The notes under the pieces were generated by a model. That model saw only the letters and a program-made list of their open reading frames with translations. It was not told the origin of the DNA and did not search any database. Positions 1 to 6,426 of a stretch of DNA of 6,426 bases are shown here, in pieces; positions within the stretch are counted from its first letter, which is position 1, and each line of letters opens with the position of its first letter. The stretch comes from Micavibrio sp. UBA2020 (lineage in GTDB: Bacteria > Pseudomonadota > Alphaproteobacteria > Micavibrionales > UBA2020). The stretch lies in the NCBI GenBank assembly GCA_002334985.1, contig DDBY01000158.1, positions 1-6,426 of the forward strand, read 5' to 3'. The position numbers and the translations under genes are program-made.

Positions 1-1032
1 TATGACGTGCGTCAGGAAAACATCGCCAAGTCGTGGGAATCCGAATACAAAGGCCAGCGCCCCGTGCAGAAGGGGCTTATCCGCAAGGAAGAAATCCCCC
101 ATAGCCTGCCTGCGGGCATGCAGGCCTTTGCCTTCAATACCCGCCGCGCCGTTTTTGCCGACCCGCAAGTGCGCGCCGCGCTCAATTACGCTTTCGATTT
201 TGAATGGTCGAACCGCCAGTTTGCTTATGGCACCTATACGCGCACGGGCAGTTATTTTGCAAACTCCGAATTGGCTTCTTCCGGTTTGCCGCAGGGGCGG
301 GAACTTGAAATCCTCGAAGCTTTCCGCGGCAAAGTGCCCGAAGAAGTTTTCACGCAGGCCTATAAAAACCCCGTAACATCCGGCAGCGGCAACGACATGC
401 GTACCCATCTGGCCAAGGCGCGCGCGATGCTGGAGGCGGCGGGCTGGAAAATGGGTAAGAAGAGCCAGCTGCTCGAAAAAGACGGGCAGGTTTTCCGCTT
501 CGAATTCCTGCTGCACAGCGAAGCCTTCGCGCGCTGGATTAACCCGATGATTGGCAATCTCAAACGTCTGGGCATCGACGCAACGCTGCGCGTGGTCGAT
601 ACGGCGCAGTACCAGAAACGCATGGATGATTTTGATTTTGACGTCACCATCGGCTCTTTCCCTCAATCGCTGTCGCCGGGCAACGAACAGCGCGATTTCT
701 GGGGGGCGGACAAGGCGGACCTCAACGGCAGCCGCAATATTATCGGTATTAAAAATCAGGTTGTGGATGCGCTGATTGAGCAAATCGTGGCCGCCCCCGA
801 CCGCGAAGAACTTATCGCCCGCACCCGCGCGCTTGACCGTGTGCTGCTGTGGAACCACTATGTCATTCCGCAGTGGCATACCAGCTATCACCGCGTGGCC
901 TATTGGGATAAATTCGGGCACCCTGCAACACCGCCGAAATACGGCCTCGGGATTGTAGGGACGTGGTGGTATGACGCGCAAAAAGACGCCGCGCTCAAAA
1001 AACGCGAAAGCGAAGCGGGCGGCAAGAAATAA
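1..1032 (+). CDS. yejA: Peptide ABC transporter, periplasmic solute-binding protein, family 5 (YejA-like), 3' part
   Basis: Periplasmic binding protein that would capture a peptide and deliver it to the YejBEF permease encoded just downstream. The frame is open from base 1 (it starts YDVRQENIAKSW), so the 5' end is cut by the window edge. The GTG at base 7 is internal, not a start. The visible 343 residues are a little over half of a typical YejA-type protein (about 600 aa), so the signal peptide and first lobe are missing. Family-like stretches are the FAFNTRR...FADPQVRAALNYAFDFEW region (about 43-69), LLHSEAFARWINPMIGNLKRLGID (about 170-193), DFDFDVTIGSFPQSLSPGNEQ (about 210-230) and the C-terminal PQWHTSYHRVAYWDKF block (about 290-305). 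It ends in a Lys-rich tail with TAA at 1030-1032. The family-5 and Yej assignment is firm from sequence and neighbours. Whether it is orthologous to YejA or to the murein-peptide-binding YepA type is open, so the symbol is provisional. Confidence 0.93.
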   Translation, partial: YDVRQENIAKSWESEYKGQRPVQKGLIRKEEIPHSLPAGMQAFAFNTRRAVFADPQVRAALNYAFDFEWSNRQFAYGTYTRTGSYFANSELASSGLPQGRELEILEAFRGKVPEEVFTQAYKNPVTSGSGNDMRTHLAKARAMLEAAGWKMGKKSQLLEKDGQVFRFEFLLHSEAFARWINPMIGNLKRLGIDATLRVVDTAQYQKRMDDFDFDVTIGSFPQSLSPGNEQRDFWGADKADLNGSRNIIGIKNQVVDALIEQIVAAPDREELIARTRALDRVLLWNHYVIPQWHTSYHRVAYWDKFGHPATPPKYGLGIVGTWWYDAQKDAALKKRESEAGGKK

Positions 1033-1055
1033 ACGAAAGATGACGTAAAAAGAAC

Positions 1056-2177
1056 ATGGCCTATATCATCCGCCGCCTGCTGCTTATGATACCGACGCTG
1101 TTCGGCATCATCCTGCTCAATTTTTTGATTGTGCAAATCGCGCCCGGCGGGCCGGTTGAACAAATGATTGCCAAACTGCAAGGCATCAGCACATCCGCGA
1201 CGGAGCGTTTTTCCGGTGGCGGCAACGACGGCACGGCAACACAAATGATGCAGCAACAGCTGACAGGCAGCGGCGCATCGGGCGGCGCGGGTAAATACCG
1301 CGGCGCGCAAGGGCTAGACCCCGCGTTTATCGCCGATTTGGAAAAACAATTCGGCTTTGACAAGCCGCTGGGTGAGCGTTTTTTCCTGATGATGAAAAAC
1401 TACCTGATGTTCGATTTCGGGCAGAGTTATTTCCGCGACCGCGGGGTGGTTGATTTGGTGTTTGAAAAAATGCCCGTGTCCATCTCTCTCGGGCTTTGGA
1501 CAACGCTGCTTGTTTATATGATTTCCATCCCCCTCGGTATCCGCAAGGCCGTGCGTGACGGTTCCGCCTTCGACATCTGGACCAGCGGGGTGATTATCGC
1601 CGGTTATGCCATTCCCGGGTTCTTGTTCGCTATCTTCCTTATTGTCGTTTTTGCGGGCGGCAAGTATTTCGATGTCTTTCCCTTGCGCGGGCTGGTGTCT
1701 GAAAACTGGGAAGAGCTGAGCTGGCCGCGCCGCATTCTCGATTATCTGTGGCACATGACGCTGCCGGTGCTGTCGATGGTTATCAGCGGTTTTGCCGGGC
1801 TGACGATTTTGACCAAAAATTCGTTCATGGAAGAAATCAACAAGCAATACGTCCTGACCGCGCGCGCGAAGGGATTGCCGGAGAGAAAAATCCTCTACAG
1901 CCATGTGTTCAGGAACGCGATGCTGGTGGTTATTGCGGGCTTTCCTGCGGCTTTGATGGGGATTTTTCTGACAGGTTCGCCTTTGATTGAAACGATTTTC
2001 TCGCTCGACGGGCTTGGTCTGCTGGGTTTCGAATCTGCGCTCAACCGCGATTATCCTGTGATGTTCGGCACGCTTTATATCTTCACGCTGCTCGGCTTTC
2101 TTATCAAGCTCATCAGCGACCTGACCATGACATGGGTTGACCCGCGTATTGATTTTAACGCACAGGGGGCGCGCTGA
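1056..2177 (+). CDS. yejB: Peptide ABC transporter permease YejB
   Basis: One of the two inner-membrane channel subunits of the Yej importer. The 373 residues are close to the length of E. coli YejB (about 364), and the two resemble each other end to end as I recall that protein. A first membrane helix lies at about 7-27 and leads into [12 protein letters not shown] soluble Gly/Ser/Gln-rich segment (about 44-85) and the GLDP...QFGFDKP motif (87-104) follow. The transport core has helices at about 141-162, 178-200, 236-253, 287-306 and 335-355. The EAA-type loop that docks on the ATPase is at about 265-289 ([20 protein letters not shown], then FRNAM). The C-terminus is the typical VDPRIDF. The ATG at 1056 starts the family-like [15 protein letters not shown]. 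Only a weak purine-rich stretch (AAAAAGAA, 1047-1054) precedes it, and it lies too close to be a good ribosome site, so translation may depend partly on ribosomes finishing the binding-protein gene 23 bp upstream. The TGA overlaps the yejE ATG by one base. Confidence 0.96.
   Translation: MAYIIRRLLLMIPTLFGIILLNFLIVQIAPGGPVEQMIAKLQGISTSATERFSGGGNDGTATQMMQQQLTGSGASGGAGKYRGAQGLDPAFIADLEKQFGFDKPLGERFFLMMKNYLMFDFGQSYFRDRGVVDLVFEKMPVSISLGLWTTLLVYMISIPLGIRKAVRDGSAFDIWTSGVIIAGYAIPGFLFAIFLIVVFAGGKYFDVFPLRGLVSENWEELSWPRRILDYLWHMTLPVLSMVISGFAGLTILTKNSFMEEINKQYVLTARAKGLPERKILYSHVFRNAMLVVIAGFPAALMGIFLTGSPLIETIFSLDGLGLLGFESALNRDYPVMFGTLYIFTLLGFLIKLISDLTMTWVDPRIDFNAQGAR
2164..2169 (+). promoter_or_regulatory. 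Ribosome binding site of yejE
   Basis: AGGGGG lies 7 bases upstream of the ATG at 2177, inside the last codons of yejB. It supports 2177 as the start rather than the in-frame ATG at 2198, which has no purine-rich site before it. The TGATG stop/start overlap suggests translational coupling. Confidence 0.6.
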
Positions 2178-3211
2178 TGGCCGGACGTTTTGCGCCCATG
2201 ACCGAACGCCGCCTGCGCCAGTTCCGGCGCAACCGCCGCGGCTGGTATTCCTTGTGGATTTTCCTGTTCCTTTTCTTCGCCACACTGGGGGCGGAGCTGA
2301 TTGCCAACGACAAGCCCATTTTGCTGAAATACGAGGGCAGCTATTACGCGCCGGTGTTCAAATCCTACCCCGAAACCACTTTCGGCGGCGAATTTGAAAC
2401 CGAAGCCGATTACCGCGACCCTTATGTGCAGGCGCTGATTAACGACAAGGGCTGGATGCTCTGGCCGCTCATCCGCTATTCATACCGCACAATTAACTAT
2501 AATTTGCAAGTGCCCGCGCCGTCGCCGCCCACGGCCGAAAACTGGCTGGGTACGGACGACCAGGGGCGCGATGTGATGGCGCGGCTGATTTACGGTTTTC
2601 GCATTTCCGTGCTGTTCGGTCTGACGCTGACGCTACTGAGCAGCCTTGTCGGCGTGATTGTCGGCGCGATGGAGGGGTATTTCGGCGGCTGGTTCGATTT
2701 GCTATCGCAGCGTTTCATCGAAATCTGGGGCGGTATGCCCGTCCTGTTCTTGCTGATTATCATGTCGAGCGTGATTACGCCCGGGTTTTTCACGCTGCTC
2801 GGCCTTATGCTGCTGTTTTCGTGGATGACGCTGGTCGATGTGGTGCGGGCGGAGTTTTTGAAAGCGCGCAATCTCGATTATATCCGCGCGGCGCGGGCGC
2901 TCGGTGTCTCGACGCCCGTTATCATGTTCCGCCATGCGTTGCCGAACGCCATGGTGGCAACGCTCAGCATGATGCCTTTTGTGCTGACAGGGTCGATTAC
3001 GGTGCTGACCAGTCTTGATTTCCTCGGCTTTGGTTTGCCGCCCGGCTCCCCCTCGCTGGGCGAGCTTTTGGCGCAGGGTAAAAACAACCTGCAAGCGCCG
3101 TGGCTGGGCATTACGGCCTTTTTCTCGCTCGCGGTGATGCTGAGCCTTGTGACCTTTGTCGGCGAAGCGGTGCGCGACGCCTTTGACCCGCGTAAAGTCT
3201 TCCGGGAGTGA
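2177..3211 (+). CDS. yejE: Peptide ABC transporter permease YejE
   Basis: Second inner-membrane channel subunit of the Yej importer, pairing with YejB. The 344 residues nearly match the length of E. coli YejE (341). An Arg-rich cytoplasmic N-terminus (RRLRQFRRNRRGWYSLW, 11-27) leads into the first helix at about 25-43, then the conserved ELIANDKP (40-47). A periplasmic segment follows with FGGEFETEADYRDP (69-82) and NWLGTDDQGRDVMARLIYG (122-140), the latter typical of DppC/OppC-type permeases. The core has helices at about 143-165, 188-202, 204-224, 256-278 and 308-328. The EAA loop is at about 234-258 (DYIRAARALGVSTPVIMFRH, then ALPNA). LDFLGFGLPPGSPSLGELLA (280-299) and GEAVRDAFDPRK (329-340) are hallmark C-terminal motifs. 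The start is set by AGGGGG and the one-base overlap with yejB. Confidence 0.96.
   Translation: MAGRFAPMTERRLRQFRRNRRGWYSLWIFLFLFFATLGAELIANDKPILLKYEGSYYAPVFKSYPETTFGGEFETEADYRDPYVQALINDKGWMLWPLIRYSYRTINYNLQVPAPSPPTAENWLGTDDQGRDVMARLIYGFRISVLFGLTLTLLSSLVGVIVGAMEGYFGGWFDLLSQRFIEIWGGMPVLFLLIIMSSVITPGFFTLLGLMLLFSWMTLVDVVRAEFLKARNLDYIRAARALGVSTPVIMFRHALPNAMVATLSMMPFVLTGSITVLTSLDFLGFGLPPGSPSLGELLAQGKNNLQAPWLGITAFFSLAVMLSLVTFVGEAVRDAFDPRKVFRE
3204..3208 (+). promoter_or_regulatory. Ribosome binding site of yejF (decides its start)
   Basis: GGGAG sits in the last codons of yejE. The in-frame starts GTG 3208, ATG 3211 and ATG 3217 all lie close by. The spacer from GGGAG is 8 bases to ATG 3217 but only 2 to ATG 3211, and the site overlaps GTG 3208. 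This favours 3217. Confidence 0.6.
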
Positions 3212-3216
3212 TGGTG

Positions 3217-4830
3217 ATGAAACCGCTGCTTGATATCAAAAACCTGAGCGTCGATTTTGTAAACGGCGCCAACCGTACGCAGGCTGTCAAAAACCTCAGC
3301 CTGTCTATCCACAAAGGCGAAACGCTGGCGGTGGTGGGGGAATCCGGCTCTGGCAAATCGGTCAGCGCGCTTTCGGTGCTGCAACTGCTGCCTTATCCGG
3401 TTGCGCAGCATCCTTCTGGTTCCATCGTTTTTGACGGGCAGGAAATGATGGGGGCGAAGAGTGATGTGCTGCGCAGTATCCGCGGCAACCGCATTTCGAT
3501 GATTTTTCAGGAGCCCATGACATCCCTGAACCCGCTGCATACGATTGAAAAACAAATCAGCGAGGTTCTGTTTCTGCATAAAAAAATGCAGCCGGACGCC
3601 GCGCGCAAAAGGGTGGTGGAACTTCTGGAGCTGGTGGGGCTGCAAAAACTCGCCACCCGCCTTGGCGCCTATCCGCATGAATTGTCGGGCGGGCAACGCC
3701 AGCGTGTGATGATTGCCATGGCGCTCGCGAACGAGCCGGATTTGCTGATAGCGGACGAACCGACGACGGCCGTGGACGTTACCGTGCAGGCACAAATTTT
3801 GAAACTTTTGCAGGAATTGCAAAAGAAAATGGGTATGGCGATTTTGCTTATCACGCATGACCTTTCCGTGGTGCGCAAAGTCGCGGATCGCGTGGCCGTC
3901 ATGTACAGGGGTGAGCTGGTCGAACTGGCCGATACCAAAACGTTGTTTGAATCCCCGCAGCACGACTATACGCGTATGCTGCTGGCTGCGCAGCCCAAGG
4001 GGCAGCCGCGACCTGTGGATGAAAACGCGCATGCGATTGTGCAAGCGCAGGGGCTGAAAGTATGGTTTCCGATTAAAAAGGGCGTTTTCCAGCGTGTGGT
4101 TGACCATGTGAAGGCGGTGGATGGTATCGACATCACCGTGCGCCGCGGGCAGACGTTGGGCGTAGTGGGGGAATCCGGCTCCGGCAAGACGACGCTGGGG
4201 CTTGCGATGCTGCGGCTTATCCGCAGCGAAGGCCCCGTGATGTTCAACGGCCGCATGATGTCGGAAATGTCCGGAGAAGAGCTGCGCACGCTGCGCCGCG
4301 ATATGCAGATTGTGTTTCAGGACCCTTACGGCTCGCTCTCCCCGCGTTTGTCGGTGGGGCAGATTATCAGCGAGGGGCTGGAAGTACATTTCGGCAACCT
4401 CTCCCGCAGCGAGCGTGAGGATAGGGTTGTGCAAGCCCTGCGCGAGGTCGGGCTCGACCCCGAAACACGCCATCGCTACCCGCATGAATTTTCGGGCGGG
4501 CAGCGCCAGCGTATCGCGATTGCGCGCGCCATGGTGCTGAACCCGAAATTCGTTATTCTGGACGAGCCTACCTCTGCGCTGGATATGTCCGTGCAGGCGC
4601 AAATCGTGGATTTGCTGCGCGGCTTGCAGGAAAAACATCATCTGGCTTATATGTTCATCAGCCACGACCTGCGCGTGGTGCGCGCGATGTCGCACGAAGT
4701 GCTGGTCATGCGCGGCGGCAAGGTGGTGGAGCGCGGCGCGGCAGAACAGATTTTTGACAACCCAAAGGAAGACTATACGCGCACGCTGATTGCAGCCGCG
4801 ATGAACATCGATGTGGTGACGGCGGCCTGA
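3217..4830 (+). CDS. yejF: Peptide ABC transporter ATP-binding protein YejF (two fused ATPase domains)
   Basis: Cytoplasmic ATPase that powers the YejBE channel, with both nucleotide-binding domains in one chain. It has 537 residues from ATG 3217. Starts at 3211 or 3208 would add 2 or 3 residues. I chose 3217 for its GGGAG spacing and because [14 protein letters not shown] aligns with the start of E. coli YejF. Domain 1 has Walker A GESGSGKS (41-48), Q-loop Gln98, signature LSGGQ (156-160), Walker B LLIADE (176-181) and switch His214. Domain 2 has Walker A GESGSGKT (318-325), Q-loop Gln368, signature FSGGQ (425-429), Walker B VILDE (446-450) and switch His483. Each half ends in the peptide-importer pattern DYTR (250-253 and 519-522). 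A linker near 257-275 joins the halves. Both catalytic sites look complete, so both should hydrolyse ATP. The C-terminal tail after DYTR ([14 protein letters not shown]) runs a few residues past the E. coli end as I recall it. Confidence 0.96.
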   Translation: MKPLLDIKNLSVDFVNGANRTQAVKNLSLSIHKGETLAVVGESGSGKSVSALSVLQLLPYPVAQHPSGSIVFDGQEMMGAKSDVLRSIRGNRISMIFQEPMTSLNPLHTIEKQISEVLFLHKKMQPDAARKRVVELLELVGLQKLATRLGAYPHELSGGQRQRVMIAMALANEPDLLIADEPTTAVDVTVQAQILKLLQELQKKMGMAILLITHDLSVVRKVADRVAVMYRGELVELADTKTLFESPQHDYTRMLLAAQPKGQPRPVDENAHAIVQAQGLKVWFPIKKGVFQRVVDHVKAVDGIDITVRRGQTLGVVGESGSGKTTLGLAMLRLIRSEGPVMFNGRMMSEMSGEELRTLRRDMQIVFQDPYGSLSPRLSVGQIISEGLEVHFGNLSRSEREDRVVQALREVGLDPETRHRYPHEFSGGQRQRIAIARAMVLNPKFVILDEPTSALDMSVQAQIVDLLRGLQEKHHLAYMFISHDLRVVRAMSHEVLVMRGGKVVERGAAEQIFDNPKEDYTRTLIAAAMNIDVVTAA

Positions 4831-4844
4831 CGCTTTATACGGAC

Positions 4845-4880
4845 AATAAAAAAGGCGGGAGAATATCCCGCCTTTTTATT
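4845..4880. terminator. Bidirectional Rho-independent terminator between convergent genes
   Basis: AAAAAGGCGGGA (4849-4860) pairs perfectly with TCCCGCCTTTTT (4866-4877) around a 5-base loop, GAATA. One bulged A would let AAT/ATT extend the stem to 4845-4880. On the + strand the hairpin ends in a T run (4873-4877, then ATT) 18 bases after the yejF stop. On the - strand the A run at 4848-4853 becomes the U run just after the oxidoreductase stop. It can therefore end both transcripts. Confidence 0.9.
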
Positions 4881-4887
4881 TGCTTTC

Positions 4888-6426
4888 TTACGCCGCCTGT
4901 TTTTGCTGTGCGGGCGGGTTTTTGAAGGCTTCCAGCAGCTTTTGTTTTTCTGCTTCTGCCTTTTCGACGTTGGCTTCCTTGACGTGGCCATAGCCGCGGA
5001 TTTGTTCGGGCAGGCGGGCAAGGTCAAGCATGGCGACGTAGTTTGTTGCGTTCAGCTGCGGCAACAGTTCTTCCAGCATCTTTTTATATTCGGCAATCAT
5101 ACGGCGTTCCATCTTACGCTCCGCCGTATAGCCGAAAATGTCCAGCGGTGTGCCGCGCAGGGATTTGAATTTGGCCAGCATGCCGAAGGCTTTCAGCATC
5201 CAGGGGCCAAATTCCATTTTTTTCAGGTGGCCGGTTTCGCTGTCGCGGCGCGCCAGCAGCGGCGGGGCGAGGTTGAATGTCAGCTTGATGTCACCTTCGA
5301 ACGTGTTTTTCACCTGCGCAAGGAATGCGCCGTCGGTATAAAGACGCGCGACTTCATATTCGTCTTTATAGGCCATCAGCTTATAAAGATACTTCGCCAC
5401 GGCTTCGGTCACATCGCCCGCTTTGCCCTGCGTGCGGATGTCAGCATCGCGCGCCATGGATACAAATTTCTCGTATTTTCCGGCGTAGGCGGCGCTTTGG
5501 TAGGCCGTCAACGATTGCACGCGGCGGGCGATAAGCTCGTCCAGCGATTGCGATATCGTGCGGTGCGCCGTGGCGACATCGTCCGCCTTTTTCGGCAGGG
5601 CGATTTCGGTGGTTTTTTCGATATTCCACGCCGCGCGGCGTCCCCAGACGAAAGCCTTCTGGTTCATTTTGACGGCGGCGCCGTTCAGTTCAATCGCCTG
5701 CATGATGGCCGCTTCGGCCACCGGCACGCTGCCCATCTGGTACGCAAAGCCCAGCATGAACATGTTGGTGGCAATCGAATTGCCCATCAGTGCGGTTGCG
5801 ATGGCGGAAGCATCGAGCGTGCGGAGGTTATCCGCGCCCGTCAGCCCCTTCAGGCGTTCGATGATGGCCTGCACCGGAATATCCCAGTTCGGGTTTTTGG
5901 TGAACTCACCCGTTTGCAGTTTTTCGGTGTTCAGAAATACTTTGGTCGCCCCCAAATCTGCGCCCAGCGGACGGATTTTGGACAGGCAATCGCCATCGGC
6001 GGTAACAAGCAAATCGCAACCGATGATGGCCGATGCGCCCGCGGTGCCGATGCGCACCGTGTTGATGTCGTCGGTTTTGCGCGCGATGCGGATATGGCTG
6101 GTGACAGCGCCGCCTTTTTGCGCAAGGCCGGTTTGGTCCATGGTCGTCACACCCTTGCCGTCGATATGTGCGGCCATGGCGAGAATGGCGCCGATGGTCA
6201 CAACGCCCGTGCCGCCGATACCGGTGACGAGGATGGAGGCGGGTTCGGACAAGTCGCCCAAATCAGGCTCCGGCATGTCTTTAAAGAACGCTTCAATGCT
6301 GTCATCGACAGAGGCGACAGAAGGCTTTTTCAAATCGCCGCCCGTGATGGTGACAAAGCTGGGGCAAAAACCTTTGACGCAGGAATAATCCTTGTTGCAG
6401 GTCGATTGGTCAATCTGGCGTTTGCG
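4888..6426 (-). CDS. Fused indolepyruvate ferredoxin oxidoreductase, C-terminal part
   Basis: Oxidative decarboxylation of indolepyruvate and other arylpyruvates to arylacetyl-CoA with ferredoxin as electron acceptor (EC 1.2.7.8 family), in aromatic amino-acid breakdown in the cytoplasm. The frame is open to the right edge, so the start is outside the window. The TTG at 6331-6333 is internal, since family sequence continues before it. The visible 512 residues are somewhat under half of the fused family's roughly 1,150. In order they show: an iron-sulfur-type motif C10-x5-C16-x4-C21 within RKRQIDQSTCNKDYSCVKGF; a gamma (POR) domain, about 64-260, with GIGGTGV (69-75) and TTMDQTGLAQKGG (94-106); and the C-terminal domain of this family with KLMAYKDEYEVARLYTD (349-365), APPLLARRD (387-395), FGPWM (406-410) and IRGYGHVKEA (476-485). 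It ends in a Gln-rich tail. The TPP-binding portion lies beyond the window. It corresponds to iorA plus iorB of archaea fused into one chain. It is convergent with the yej genes. Confidence 0.93.
   Translation of the reverse strand, partial: RKRQIDQSTCNKDYSCVKGFCPSFVTITGGDLKKPSVASVDDSIEAFFKDMPEPDLGDLSEPASILVTGIGGTGVVTIGAILAMAAHIDGKGVTTMDQTGLAQKGGAVTSHIRIARKTDDINTVRIGTAGASAIIGCDLLVTADGDCLSKIRPLGADLGATKVFLNTEKLQTGEFTKNPNWDIPVQAIIERLKGLTGADNLRTLDASAIATALMGNSIATNMFMLGFAYQMGSVPVAEAAIMQAIELNGAAVKMNQKAFVWGRRAAWNIEKTTEIALPKKADDVATAHRTISQSLDELIARRVQSLTAYQSAAYAGKYEKFVSMARDADIRTQGKAGDVTEAVAKYLYKLMAYKDEYEVARLYTDGAFLAQVKNTFEGDIKLTFNLAPPLLARRDSETGHLKKMEFGPWMLKAFGMLAKFKSLRGTPLDIFGYTAERKMERRMIAEYKKMLEELLPQLNATNYVAMLDLARLPEQIRGYGHVKEANVEKAEAEKQKLLEAFKNPPAQQKQAA

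Noticed and set aside
7..9. GTG as the start of the binding-protein gene.
   Set aside because: The frame is open upstream to base 1 and family-like sequence (YDVRQEN) spans this codon. The gene is cut by the window edge.
1033..1055. A possible promoter or separate regulatory element between the binding-protein gene and yejB.
   Set aside because: It is only 23 bp long, with no -35/-10 pair or hairpin that I can support. It is best read as a spacer within an operon.
1314..2285. A 323-codon open frame on the - strand opposite yejB.
   Set aside because: Its composition is His/Gln/Arg-rich with no recognisable domain, and it lies wholly against the yejB frame and the start of yejE.
2878..4695. 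A 605-codon open frame on the - strand, opposite yejF and the end of yejE.
   Set aside because: It is antisense to well-recognised domains, rich in His, Arg and Gln, and has an internal repeat that only mirrors the two ATPase halves. It is a codon-bias shadow.
6331..6333. TTG (- strand) as the start of the oxidoreductase gene.
   Set aside because: The 31 codons upstream to the edge are in frame and encode the conserved RKRQIDQS...CNKDYSC motif, so the protein begins beyond the window.
5558..6388. A 276-codon open frame on the + strand opposite the oxidoreductase gene.
   Set aside because: The opposite frame carries clear gamma-domain and C-terminal family motifs. This one is Ser/Ala/Met/Pro-rich with no family resemblance.
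1..6426. A search for a hidden novel system: CRISPR repeats, insertion-sequence ends, attachment sites, tRNAs, toxin-antitoxin pairs or foreign-looking genes.
   Set aside because: Nothing of the kind was found. Nearly every base is in a recognised gene, the only gaps are 23 bp, about 5 bp and 57 bp, and composition looks even across the window by eye.

Overview
This window reads as an ordinary piece of a bacterial chromosome. It is G+C-rich by eye, densely coding, and most likely from an alphaproteobacterium. That assignment is an inference: the proteins resemble the YejABEF transporter family and the fused one-chain indolepyruvate ferredoxin oxidoreductases, both common in that class, but there is no rRNA or other marker to fix it. 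I see no mobile element, CRISPR array, tRNA, phage gene or broken gene. Both edges cut through genes.

Left part (1-4830, + strand): the 3' part of a peptide-type solute-binding protein gene (yejA-like), followed without real gaps by two inner-membrane permease genes (yejB, yejE) and a double-ATPase gene (yejF). The spacers are 23 bp, a 1-base TGATG overlap and about 5 bp, so this is almost certainly one transcript. The four proteins make one ABC importer. The binding protein captures a peptide in the periplasm, YejB and YejE form the channel, and YejF supplies both nucleotide-binding domains. In enterobacteria this system takes up peptides, including microcin C. In some alphaproteobacteria the YejBEF core, working with its own binding protein, has been implicated in murein-peptide recycling. 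The sequence alone does not decide between these substrates.

Middle (4831-4887): a 57-bp convergent intergenic region. It is dominated by a perfect 12-bp inverted repeat whose A and T runs let it act as a terminator in both directions.

Right part (4888-6426, - strand): the C-terminal portion of a fused indolepyruvate ferredoxin oxidoreductase. It shows the end of an iron-sulfur cysteine motif, the gamma (POR) domain and the family's conserved C-terminal domain. The N-terminal TPP-binding portion lies beyond the right edge. This enzyme acts in aromatic amino-acid (arylpyruvate) breakdown. Apart from the shared terminator there is no evident functional link to the transporter.

I did not find a previously undescribed system here. 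The findings are modest and scored low accordingly.
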